A DNA stretch of 64,000 nt from contig BSYQ01000009.1 in NCBI GenBank assembly GCA_030272585.1, forward strand, positions 4,216,001-4,280,000. Reading direction: 5' to 3'. This document shows, one piece after another, positions 47,557 to 59,731 of this stretch (within the stretch, counting starts at the first letter, position 1; every line of letters begins with the position of its first letter). The stretch comes from Bryopsis sp. KO-2023 (taxonomy: Eukaryota > Chlorophyta > Ulvophyceae > Bryopsidales > Bryopsidaceae). Below the pieces are notes generated by a model. That model was not told the DNA's origin. It saw only the letters and a program-made list of their open reading frames with translations, and did no database searches. The translations under genes and the position numbers were made by a program.

Positions 47557-50500
47557 ATGGCATTACAAGGGACCCTTGCAGCCCGTGGGGGCTTGCCGGA
47601 GACGTTCGGCGCCGGAGCTGGAAATATGTCGCGCGTGACCTCGAGCAGAGGTATAATTTCGGGCCAGGGACAACAGCAACAAAGGAACAGTTTGGACGGC
47701 CAAAGGAGAAGAAGCATCGGTGGACGCTACGGACCTCACGCTCTTGTCACAAGCGCGGTGTTGACGGAACCCGTCGTCGTCACATCGAAGGTAAATGCGG
47801 GAAACTCACGGGCGAGTCGTATTTTTTTTCCCGGGCTGATTCGGCGCGGTGCCCCGCACGTGTCGGAAGTTGCCGAACTCGTGTGAAGGACCTGGCGTTT
47901 GCACTTTTTTTTGTGTTGCGCGGTGGACGGATCAGGTTTATCCTGGGACCCCCCGGCCGCGACACGGAGGGTTCCGGAGATGGTTTAGGAGCATTTTTAG
48001 CCACTAGGGTTGGGACCATCGCAGAATTCGTGGTTGCTGCTGAAAATCGACGCCTGACGGGTGTATTCTTGTGCAGACGCCGGCCGTCACCAGCTCGCAA
48101 TCCACGCCAGTTGTCGCACGTCGCCTTCCCCGAGAGTTTTATCAGCTCTGTGACCCAGACTTGAGCATCACGCTTCCACCCCACCAACGTGTGGACCTGA
48201 GGCTTTTGGACAACAGAGAGTTGGATAAGCTGGTCTCCCAATTGGGCAGAAACAAAAACACTTGGAGGAGAGCCCTCTTGCTCCACGAATGGCTGGTCGA
48301 GGCTGGCCACGTCCCAGACGACAGACTCTGCACCACGGTAAAACCCAAACACCCAAGCCAATCTCACATCCACCTCACAGGACACGCCAATCACCTCTGC
48401 TTGAGAAACAGGTCATATTTATTTTTGAGAAGTGGGAGGGGCATTGAGGCATCCATATGGCTTGCTCTGTTGCAGTTGATCCGAGTGTGTGGCCAACATG
48501 GTCAAACCTTCAGTGCTCTCGGAGTGTACGAATGGATGAAGGCTGCTCCAGAATCTGGTGGAGCGGGTCTGTGTCCTTCGGTGTACACCTACACCGCAGC
48601 CATGAGGGCTGCCCTCGCTGGCAACGTGTTGGAGAAAGCCCTTCAGATCTGGACGGACGTTGAAGCCTCCAACTGCATGCCCGACAGTCGTCTCTGCACA
48701 GCTTACATTGAGGTAAGAGCACTCTTTCGCTGCAGTCCCTAGAGCGTAATTTATTGGTTGGGAAAAGCACAATATGGTGACATATTGTGTTTTGTTTGGT
48801 GCAGGTCTGCACGCGACTGGGTCAGACAGAGAAGGCTCTACAAATGTACCAGAGAATGAGAAGCTCCTCCTCCAGCTCCAAGATGGCCCCGACTGTGCAT
48901 GCCTACACCGCTGCCATGAGGGCTGCCACCGAAGGAGGCAAATGGCAAAAGGCACTGGACATCTGGCAAGACATGCGAGATGCTGGTGTTGACCCTTCAG
49001 GTGCATAAATCCAGCTTCACCCATGCAACCAAAAAGATCACACAGTTTTCCACCCTACTGGAAAACTTTCCACACAAACAATTGCTAGAGGTGGCGATGT
49101 TCAGTCGGATACCCTACGGTTTGTCCATGGGGGCTAACTTGGTTGGTCGTTTTCTTAGGTCATGCATTTGCAGCAGCCATCAGTGCGTGTGCTGCCGGCG
49201 GTGACTGGCAACGTGCATGCAATCTCTTTGAGCAGATGCTCCAGCACAACATCCAACCCGATGTGGTGTCATGCACAGCCCTCATCAGTGCATTAGCAAC
49301 TGGTGGACAGTGGCAACAGAGCGAACAGGTCGTCAGCTGGATGCTTTGGTCCGGAGTCAGGCCTAACGTGCGAACCTACACCGCCCTTCTCAACTCCCTG
49401 GGTCAGGCCCAACAATGGAACCGCGCGGTCGTTCTTCTTAAGAGGATGTGCGAGTCCGAGTTTGGAGGTGTCGAGCCAAACGCCTACTGCTTCAGTGCTC
49501 TGTTGAAATCGTTGGGAGAACATGGACAGTGGGAATTGGCAGAGCAGGTCTTTTCTGAGCTGGAGGGGGAAGCGCTGGGTGCCCGTGGCCTCATGCCTTG
49601 CCCTGAACTGAACTCCCAAGTTGCCACCGCCACTGCACTTGCCCAGCAGTTGGGTTATTCGGACAGCCAACCGACCCCCACTGCAGATAACTCCATCTGG
49701 GCGAATGTTGTCGACATCATCGGCCTGTCTTCTCAGCAGATCACTCAGGCTCTCCAGGGTCAGGTTGACCAGTCAGTCAACGGGACAGGCACCATGTGGA
49801 ACAATGCCTCGGAACTGCATGGAATCAATGTGAGCAATCCTCAAAATGGAGCACCTGCTGCTGGCGGTGATGATTTCAGCTTGTTCAGCATGCCCAATGG
49901 CGGTCAAGCCAACGGAGAAGGCCAGAACGGAAACAGAAGGGCAGGGAACACTCGCACCAGGCACGGAAAGGTCAACGAGGTCGTCTGTGGTGCACTGATC
50001 ATGGCCTACAGCAAAGCCGGAAAGGTAAACCCTCACTCCCCCTTCCCCAACTCTCTGAAACTGCACACAAAACTTGCTCGTAACCTGTGGATGGCCTGTA
50101 CTGACGAGAATTTGGATGCCTTTTGCAGTGGAATGAAGCCGTGAGCGTGTTGGCACGAGCTCGCCGTCTCGGAATTAAGCCGAACACTGTGATGTACAAC
50201 TCTGCAATCTCCGCAGCCGGCAAAAGCAGCCAGTTGCAGGTCGTGGAAGCCTTGTTCAACGAGGTCCATGAACCAGATGCGGTGACGTTCGAGACGGTGA
50301 TCGCCGCCTACGGAATGGCCGGCGACGTCGAAAAGGCCGAGAGGGTGTTCCAGCAGATGGTGGATGCCAACATGCAGCCACGTGACTATGCTTACTGTGG
50401 GCTCATTGCTGCATACAGCATGGCCGGTGATTGGCAATCCGCCTTGTACGTCCGAAACAGGATGCAGAGGGCTGGAATCACCCTCACTGTGCACGTGTAC

Positions 50501-50731
50501 AACGCACTGATTGCTGCATGCGAGCGATGCGGCCGCAGCGACCACGCTTTGCAGTTGCACAGGTACATGGAGGCCGAGGGTGTTGAGGCAAACAATGTCA
50601 CGATCAGCCTCTTGAGCTCTGTTGGAAAGCAGGGTGTCCGAGCGGTGGAGCACCAGCAGATCGGGGCTTCTGCTCTGTCTGCTGCTGTGGCGGCGGCTGG
50701 TGCTTTGATGATTCAAACCGGAGCTTTCTAA
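47557..50731 (+). CDS. P-class pentatricopeptide repeat (PPR) protein, probably plastid
   Basis: Six exons: 47557-47790, 48077-48337, 48476-48712, 48805-49000, 49159-50024, 50129-50731, in phase, 798 aa. The first exon is a basic, Gly/Ser/Arg-rich transit-like peptide without repeats. Exons 3-6 contain about ten 35-residue helical repeats, for example PSVYTYTAAMRAALAGN, GHAFAAAISACAAGGDWQRA, PNVRTYTALLNSLGQAQQW and PNTVMYNSAISAAGKSSQL. The array is split by a Gly/Asn/Gln-rich linker of about 130 residues in exon 5. No SMR, DYW or E domain is present. P-class PPR proteins bind organellar RNA and stabilise, cleave or help translate specific transcripts; the target cannot be inferred here. Confidence 0.9.
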
Positions 50732-53700
50732 TCGACGCAGTCGATCAAGAACTTATTTTGGTTGGAGTTGTGCACTGAAAGTGGGTTCGGTGGTATATGT
50801 TTACATATATATATGCATAAGTGTATGCCTGCGTGGCATGAGTTGCTCTCCGTCGGTCGTTGTCATGATCTGTGAAAAAGGTTCCATTTAAGAGTATGGA
50901 ATTGTTGTTGCGCAAGAAGGGGAACAAAACCAAAAAAAAAAAAGAAGAATGGGTGGGTGAAAAGAAATCATAGCACTTGGGTGAGATCTATTGTTTTTTT
51001 TTAAACAGAGCGGTGAGGGTGGGGTTTTGGGGGGAAGGGCGCAGATCCCAGGGTTTGGATGTGTTGATTGGGTGTTTTGGGGGAAAGGGGAGGGGGGGGG
51101 GAAATATCTGGAGGTCTTTCCCTCAGGAAAGATTTGCTTTTGAATTGGGAACATGGGGAAGAAAGAAAGAGAGAGAGAGAGAAAAAAATATGGGGGGTTG
51201 AGTAGGGAAGCTGGGTTTTCTGGGTTTTTTTTTTAAGGGTGTGGAAAAAAGAGGCGCCGGAAAAAAAACAACAGAAAATGAAGCAAGACAGCTCCCTAAT
51301 GTTAAGAAAATTTAAGACCAAGAAAACTGTGTTGCGCAGTTGGTCTGCGTTTGGTTTTTTTTTCTTTTTTTTTGTAGATGATCGGGATATATAAGAAAGG
51401 CAAAAAAAGAAAGAAAGCTAGAAACCTTTTCCAAACACTGTTCGGGGGAATGCACCACACAGGTTTTTTATATATACATATATATATACGTACACGTATC
51501 GGTGGAATGGTTTTTGCCAACGAATGCCTCATATCTGGCCTGTTGTTTTTACTTACTGCTTTTGGGGATCTGTTTAATTCTTCCACAGCCTTGCATTGGG
51601 GGAGGGCGGGAAGAAACTTGCTTGTATAATAGAATCTCGGGAAATATTTTGTATTGCCTGAAAAAGACGGGGAAAAAAAGGTTAAAAACCGCAAAAAAAA
51701 AAGAAAAAAAAGGAAGAAAAAAAACTCAATACGTACACAAGGAAAGAAGGAAAAAAGGATGAAGGTAGATAATTATTGCTCCTAAAAGAAGCTTTATAAG
51801 GTTATAAAAAATCAACAAAATTATATGAAAAAAAAATTGCATGCATACATTATGCAAGACGAAAGAAAGAAAGAAAAAAGAGGATAAAAAAAGGAGTGAT
51901 GTTGGAAAAAAAAATGTGTTTTTAGTCAGACAAGATATTCTCCAAAAGGTAAGAGGCCGTGTGGAAAGAAAAAAAAAAGAGTTTGTAGTAAGGAAAAAAA
52001 TTTTACCGAAGTGGGTGCTGGGTATTGAACTGTGATTTGGGGGTGGAAGAAAGAGTTGGTGTTTGTTTTTTTTTTGTTTTTTTTTTACTTTTTGTGTCTG
52101 TTCAATGCTGATTTGAAGGCTTTGTAGATGGGTGAATGCTCATCTTTGCCTGGCTCTGCCATGGGAGTGTGTTGCTTTAAAAAAAAAAAATTAAAAGAAC
52201 CCAAAATTCACTTTTCAATTTCGTTTGATTTTAGCAGTTGTAGGCAGAGAGCGAAAGGGGGGTGGGGGTTGGGTTGGGGTGGGGGAGGAATTCAAAGGGT
52301 AAAAGGGGGAAGGGGAGTTTTAAGGTTTTTCCAAATGGGTGGCTTTTGGGTTTTTCGGGTTGGCGCGAAATGTAAATAAGATCATCTCGTGCACAGCACA
52401 TGGTTGTTCCCTTACACATTTGTGGAAGAAAGAGAAAGTGCTTTTTAGTGTTGTCAAAGGAAATCGCAATATTGCGATTCCTTGTGTTTTTTTTCTATTT
52501 TTCATCTTTGTTTTTGTTAAATTGTACGGGGATTGCTGGGTGTACGGAGATGGTTGGTGCAAAAAAAAACAAAAAAAAAACAGGTTCTATGAAAAAAACA
52601 AACACCTCTCTGAGAATTATATAAGATCTTTGTTTGAAGGAAGTCGAAAAAGTGGCGAAAGGGGTGGGGGTGGGGGGAAGAAGTTTCTCGACGTGCCGAA
52701 AAAAAAAAAGAAAAAAAGAAAGGGGAGGAAAAATACAGAAAAGAGTTGAGAAGAAAAAAAAGAAGAGGGGGAGCAGAAAATTTGTATGTGTCCGCTTTCT
52801 GCACCCATGTGATCTCTCTTTCCTGTTGGCGTTTGGAAGCTTTCGAAAGAAAGGGGGAAAAGAAAAAGGAATTAAAAAAGAAGCATATATAAAAAGTATA
52901 ATGTTGGCAAGTCCCGAGATTCGTGGGTTTGTGGTATGGAGTGGGGGTGCACTGGTACGTGCTGGGTGGCAAAAAAAAAAAAAAAATGGTGCTCATGGGA
53001 ATTGGGGGGCATTTCACCGGAAAATCTTTTAGATTTTATGAGACAGTATATATATATATATATTTGTGTGTGTATATATATATATGTGCAAAAAAAGAGA
53101 GAAAAAGAAAAAAGGACGAGCTTCGGCACGTGTCAGTTTTGATATTCTTGGGTATTCTTTGGTTAAAAACCGAACTGAATTTCGGGTGGGGACAGGGAGG
53201 GAATGTTTTTTCTTTATTTTCTTTTTTTTTACCTTTTTTGTTTTTTCTCTTTTTCTTTATTTTCCTTTTGCTTGTGCTCTTCTGTTTTTTGTTTTTTTTC
53301 GATCCCCGATTGTTAAGATAGGGAATTTGGAAAAAGAAAAGAAACAGAAAGAAAGAATGGGTCTGGTACGATTTGAACGAGTGTTTTGGGAAAGAGGAAT
53401 GTCGAAACCGTGCAATTTTATTTTGCTGTTGTATCGACCCTCTTGTTTGTTTCTACGTCACTGCCAGAAGAAAAAAAAGAAAGAAAAGATGCTGTCCTTT
53501 GCTGTTTGTTTTTTTTGTTTTTGTCAGCCTTTTTATTAAAAAAAAATGGGGGGACCAAGCATCCAATTCTGTTTGTTTTTACAAGGATTTGCGCATTTTT
53601 TTTGCGGTAATGAGTGTCACATGCGCTCGATTAAATATATATATAGACACACAAAAGAGCACCGTTTCTGTTTTTTTTTTCTTTGTTTTTTTTTTCCCTC

Positions 53701-56700
53701 GTCATATCTGCACTGGTAAAAGAGAAGAAAAGAAAAGAAAAAAAAAAAGAGGGGTTTGTGTGGGGAAAGGGTTCGGGGGGGGGGGGGTCGATTGCTTTTC
53801 TTGGCCAGGAAATGAAAATGAGGGTTTTTTTCCTATCTTTATGAATGTCTGTGGTGAAAAGTTTCGTTGAACCTACGATTTCACTGAATGCCACATGTTT
53901 TTCGTGGTGCTTTTTTTTCTTTTTTTTAATACTTCCATATATTTTATTTTACATATATCTATACAAAACTCTCCGTCTTGAGAAATGAAATTAAATTGGG
54001 GGGGGGGGATTCTTTAAACACCCCCCCCCCAAAAAAAAAAGAAAAAAAAACCAAAGAAAAACAAAAAAAAAAGGGGGTCAGGGACAAAATGGAGAGAAAT
54101 GGATGAAAGCTTCGGCAGTATTATTTGGAACTGAACATCGAATCAATATCTGCTTCGAAAAAAAAGAACAGAGAGAAAAAATAGGGGAAAAAAAAAGGAT
54201 CTACAGAAAGGTGATCCTGTTTTTTTTTTCTTTTTTTTCTCGTTTTTTTTTATATTTTTTTTTTTTCCTTTTCTTATTGCACCTCCTGCCTGGAAAAAAA
54301 ATCAGAGAGAAAAAAAATCGATTCTTCAACACTTGGGAAATGCTTTTCAAATTACCTGGCTTATGCACGATTTCAAAACTTAGTGTGATTTGAATTTCAT
54401 ATTGAAATGAATTTCGTTGAGGATTTTGGGCAGTGGCAATTGTGGGGTTTATTTTTCACAGAAGTTCTGTTTTAGACAAAGATAGAGAGGGGCAGACAGT
54501 GATATATTTCTATCTATTTACAATCTTGGGGGGAAGGGTGGGTGGGTGGGTGGGTGGGGGCTGTGGAACTTGTCTTTTTGCTGTGAAACTTTCCCCTGTA
54601 AAAAGGAATGGTGCCTTTTCTAGTTAAATGAAGAATGTTGATTCTATGATTATTCCCTCTTCACTTTCCATTTATTTGTTCATCGGTCTTGACCGATAAG
54701 TAACCCATCCAGTTCCACCTATCTAGCCAAACCAACTGTCGGAAAACCTAGGCAAGTATTGCAATAGGGTTGCAATACTGCAGGCTTTTTGAAGGAAGTC
54801 TTGTAGGCAGGGGTTGAATTCAGCAAGGTGATTCGAGGTGATTCGCTTAGCTCTGAAAAACACAGACTCAGACTCCGTTGTTCTGTTCTGACCCTCAGTT
54901 CCAAAAGTGCCAAAAAGCGTCCCTCAAAATCGGCGGCCTCAGAACACAGCGGCAATCGCGGGGACCAGGCAATGCGCAACACACATTTCCCCCATCGAGG
55001 CCAAGGAAACTGCATATTTTTGAAGCTTCAGAAAACTGCAAGCGACACCTGCAAAAACTTTGGAGTGTCAACCCGTCCATGTGCCAATAAAACGGAAGGC
55101 ACTCCACCACAAATCCCCTCCATCAAAAGTGGGAAAGAGAAGTGCCCCTTCCATTTCTCAGGGAGAGGTGATTAGATGACTCAAAACACAATGCTACTCC
55201 AGCAACGCGAAGATACCTGGTGTCTTGTGTCAAATATTTTATGTTTCCTGGTTGTTTGTTTGTGACCGCACACGATAGCACACCGAGTCTTACAACACAA
55301 AATTGAGTTCCCAACCACAACGCCCTCATTTAGAATTCCCCAGTCCAGTCACCTCCACAGTCACTGTCCTCCATTCATTCAACATCAAATTTAATCACAA
55401 AAGCCCATTAGATCCTTTTTTTTCCACATCTTTTACTTCCTGAAGTGCCAAATCTACCTTTTACAACATTTTAACATCTTAAGGTAATTACTATTACTCT
55501 GATTCCATGACATGGATCAATGACATTTTGCTACTCTAGAGCCTTGCTTCACTTATCATTTTGTATGGAATTTTTGACAAGTGATTTGTCAACGGTAGAA
55601 AGGCTTTTTTTTTCTGATGGGTTTCTTGAATCAAGAATCTTGTACACCCTCAATCGTATTTAGTGTGGGTCTTTTAATAGTGTTACCTCAGTAATAGTGC
55701 AGGCCACACTAATTCATGGAAAACCGAAACGTTAAGTAGAAGTGTAGATTTCGGAAATAGTGTGGCCCACACTATTCTCTGTTTTCTAAAATTTCTGCCG
55801 TACACGGAAATAGTGTAGGCTACACTAAATACGATGAAGGGTGTAGTTGATTCTCTACATGGTGTGAGACCCTTGAGACGAAAGTTGCTTCCAAACTTTT
55901 ACAAGAGTCAGTTCCCCCTCTCACAGACACCACCTTATCCTTTTCGATTCACCGATCCCCTTTTACTAAGCTATGACTACCAGTTACATTCATGACTCAT
56001 CTAGCCACATCCACCGAACTGACTACCTCCCTTAGCTTTCCAGAATATCCAGCCCAACAATGGCATGTATCTCTCCTCAAAAAAAATATTCTTTCCCCTC
56101 TATTCATGCCCACCCCCACAGCAACTGACGCAGCCTGGATTTTTCCAGGTAAATTTTCAGTGGTCGTCTCCTTTTTTAACAATATTTCTTGCAATACATC
56201 ATCTTGAGCCTGTTCTCTCTGCAACAGATTGAGAGGAATAGGGACGGAACGCTTTTAATCAACCTTTGCCTGTGGCTGGATCTTGATTTTTTTATTCCTC
56301 CTCTGGTCATAGTTGTTATATTCTTGCCTAAAGTGTGTTCAGCTGCAGTGCACATTTTCATTTTATTGCTGGAAGTCCTCCCAGTCCTGCAGCATCAAAC
56401 CACAATTGGACTGTTCCGCCGATGTGCTTCCACTCCAGGCCCAAGCAGATTTCTTCAATTTAAAAACAAAATATTGGTTGCAAAAATTACAATGTTGGCC
56501 ATATTTCTGTGGTTTGTCCGCGCAGTGGTGCAAAATATTGTTAATCTTTTTTTCCCACTGTTGGAATCTCGAAAATCACCTTGAAAAGGGATGCTTGTCG
56601 TTGTGTCTTGACATACTCATGTAAAAAAATCCCAGATTCTTGGTCTTTTTCTGTGAGATGTTTGTGTGTATAACATCACTAGGTGTGTTTTTGATCCAAA

Positions 56701-57317
56701 TTTGAATTTGGGGATGGTGGGATGCCAAAAACCCTGCTGGTATCGCCTAATCTTTGGTCTCCGGATACATCGATATCTATTTTTCTTTTCAACATGTAAG
56801 ACGGAGGATGGATCGACTACCACAACTCCGCAAATTCTGAAATCTGGCCGAGAGCATGGTGTTCACATGTGCCTTCTGAAATATGCATGTATGTGAATGA
56901 TGATATGTGGCCATTTGTGTTGCTACCAGTAGGAACGGTTGATGGAATGAATGGGATGCGATGGATTCAGGAGATTCTTACGCTCTTGTTAAATCTTCTG
57001 TTTCGAACGAGTCTCAAACGCCATGGCGTCCGTCGAAACGAACCATGCTTACCCTACATATCTTTCCAAATTGACTTTTTGTTCCAGATTCAAAACATGG
57101 AAAAAGCATCCCCCACTGCATTCAGGTCTGCCCGTATTCGACACAGTTCACTGCGTTTTGCAATCCTTCCATCACCAAAAAATTGAAAGAATCGAGACCA
57201 AGCCAAAAGCCATGGCAACCGTTCATTCTCGTTACATTTTTTTTACCCCACAAACAATGCCAAAACACACAATCCCAATGAATGCATTCCTCAAGAAATC
57301 GTTTCCATCCGAAACGA
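50732..57317. other. 6.6-kb low-complexity gene desert
   Basis: No gene is supported. From 50.7 to about 54.4 kb the DNA is dominated by A-, T- and G-runs with AT/GT microsatellites (about 50803-50815, 51468-51490, 53047-53088) and a G-run/C-run pair at 53999-54031. From 54.7 to 57.3 kb complexity is higher, but frames are short and without motifs. A TIR element at 55645-55843 is listed separately. Confidence 0.75.
55645..55843. mobile_element. TIR-bearing MITE-like element, about 199 bp
   Basis: The left end CACCCTCAATCGTATTTAGTG and the right end, read on the other strand, CACCCTTCATCGTATTTAGTG, form imperfect terminal inverted repeats of about 22 bp. Both ends are flanked by TA, the target duplication typical of Tc1/mariner-type (Stowaway) MITEs. 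Internal copies of AATAGTGTGGCC-like words recur in both orientations. It is non-coding. Superfamily assignment is tentative. Confidence 0.72.
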
Positions 57318-59731
57318 CTAAGAAACCTGCTCGGGCAACTTCGTGTCCAAAGACAGCGCATGCACCGGCCCCGCCATTTCCTCCTTCAACAAATCGAAAA
57401 CCAATCGATGCCTCTTCACCGCATTCAAACCATCGAATGCTTGAGAAGCGATTTCCACTCGGAAGTGCGTCTCCCCTGAGCCATCGTGGCCTTTCATTGC
57501 CATGTGATTGGCATGCTGTGCTGATTGATCGATCACGTCCAGACTGGTGGGTGCCAAGCCCTCGGTCAGTTTGCGAACGATGCTGTCTCTAACAGGAGAT
57601 TTGCTGGCTGGCTGGCTGCCATTGCCGTTTCCATTCCCGCTCGAAGACGCTACCTCTTCGGAGCTGCCCTCATTGCTGGCCTGCATTGGAAAGCTGGAAG
57701 TGTGTCAATACTCATGGAAACGCAAAAAAAAGGTTAAGTCATGCTTCAGCAGATTCTTGGAAGCTGGATTGTCAGGTGAAAGGACCAGCTGAATAGGGGA
57801 TCCTTACAGCAGCATTGCAAAACAGGAGGCAATGAGGAACTTTTTATTTTTTTCCCAATTTCCGGCTGGGGTCTTTCTGTGTTGTTGAGATTCTTCTCAA
57901 CATGAAAGTTTGATGTAATGTCTCTAGATTTTTTCATCAATTTTTCACATTTTGTTTTGGATATCCAGTTTCGACTAAACTTCCTGTTAGGAATTTTATC
58001 AGCAATTTCATTCAATTAGCAACCAGTCGATGGCCACTGGTGTCCAATAGATAGCCAAAATTCCAATCGCCATTGGCTTGAATCCAAAACGTCCCATTCT
58101 TGTCGAACGAAAGCAGCATCCCTCCAGGTGTCTTTCACAACCGATGCAATTTGATAAGCAATCACAACATCAAGTTGTCACACTTTCTGACATGATTATC
58201 ACACTATTCAGAATCACTGTTTCAGCCCTCACCTCTTCTGCTTTTATCGACTGGGCGGCCACCTCCAGTGTTTTCCTTTGCATCAACTTGAACATGTTTA
58301 AGAAGCCGTTGTTCCTGGAGGGAGTCAGACTCTGCTTCAAACCGAGCATTTCAATGAAATCCGGTTGGAGCGCCAGAATCTCCTGAGGGCTGCTTCCACT
58401 CAATCCTTGAACCAGAAGAGCAGCAAGTCCCTGGGAAGATTTGGAAAACACACACACAAACACACATCAAAATCTGCGCTGGAAAAACTGTGTGTGCATA
58501 CTTCAAGTTGATGGCAAAAGAATGGCTTATTCGTTGTTCAGAGTCTAAAATACGGGACTGGGGGAAATTAGCGAAGGTGGGTCGATTCTTAACCTTTCTC
58601 GAGTAACAAATGTGTGTGTTTGATGTGGCACCTTGGTGAGCTGCGAGTCTGACTCTGCTTGGAACGAAACCTTTCCATCGGACATCGTTGCCTTCACCCA
58701 CACCTGACATCACCCCAGCACCAGTCAGACCAGGCCCTTTACGAATTGCTGCACACCGGAAAATAATTCATATTTCTTGCCCGCATAAAACTAACCACAT
58801 GCTTTCTAAGAAAACGAACCGAAGAGGACAAAAAAAAAAAACATCTATTCTGGCTTCGACACTACTTACAATCCTATTGATGTCTGGCGTTGCGACAGCA
58901 CGAAACAGGAACCCAGGTGAAGCTCAATTAGTAATCCCATGGGTAAGACATGCACACATACGCACCTGTGAAACGCATCCATGGACTTTGTTTTCTTCAG
59001 TGTGGTGCTGCGATGGAAGAGAATCCAATTTCGAAGCAAAATACAGCAACTGCTTGTATCTGGCCATGGGGTCTGGCACCTAAAAAAAATCCAAACCAAA
59101 AGTATAACCCTCATTTCACAACAGGAACGATCCAGTAAACAATAAATGATTTTCAAAATGAAATTCAGAGTCTTGGAGAAAGAAACAGAGGGTTCATCAC
59201 GACAAATCCATTTAACACTTGCCATTTGAAAAGCCCCGACGATATTCTTCAAGTTTGCTGGTAGCTCCGATGCAGCTTGACTGCTCATAGCTTTAACCTA
59301 CAAAATCAATTTCATGCATCAATCTTTCTCCGAATATGCGATCTAGGGATGCTAATTGCTGTTCCTGTTATAGATTCGATTTTCTGTTTTTTCAAAGCTG
59401 AAGGATGAGCTCCTTGAATTTCTGATCCATGGATGGAGCAAATCCACATCCATTGATCTCAACCCCCACACCAAGCTTCAAAGTTATCTTATCAACAAGG
59501 GAGAAACTGCAGGAAATAACCCAAAACGAGCTCCAAGGATGTGGCTGCGCTCTGTGCGCCAACCTAACACCCTTGTTATCCAACCTGGCATCTGTTTTTT
59601 CGCGAGCTCCTTCCCCCCACCGCGGGCCATCGCGCTTTGCTGGAGAAACTGGACGACGCCGACCCGAGTGGCACGTGGATGGCGCCGAAACGTGCCGAAA
59701 AGCTGTGGGAGCCGACTATACAACCACGCAT
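57318..59731 (-). CDS. SufE-BolA fusion, plastid cysteine-desulfurase activator
   Basis: Six exons: 59585-59731, 59223-59297, 58966-59079, 58632-58703, 58233-58430, 57318-57680, in phase, 322 aa. Exon 1 is a Ser/Arg-rich transit peptide (SARFGAIHVPLGSASSSFSS). The SufE domain follows: LPANLKNIVGAFQM, VPDPMARYKQLLYFASKL, ENKVHGCVSQVW with the persulfide-accepting Cys near 109, GKVSFQAESDSQLTKGLAAL and SLTPSRNNGFLNM. After a Gly/Asn/Ser linker comes a BolA domain (IVRKLTEGLAPTSLDVIDQS, GSETHF-like SGETHFRVEI, RHRLVFDLLKEEMAGPVHAL). This matches plant SufE1, which activates the NFS2 desulfurase for Fe-S cluster assembly while BolA pairs with monothiol glutaredoxins. Intron 2 appears to use a GC donor (ATG/GCAAGT). 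Confidence 0.93.
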
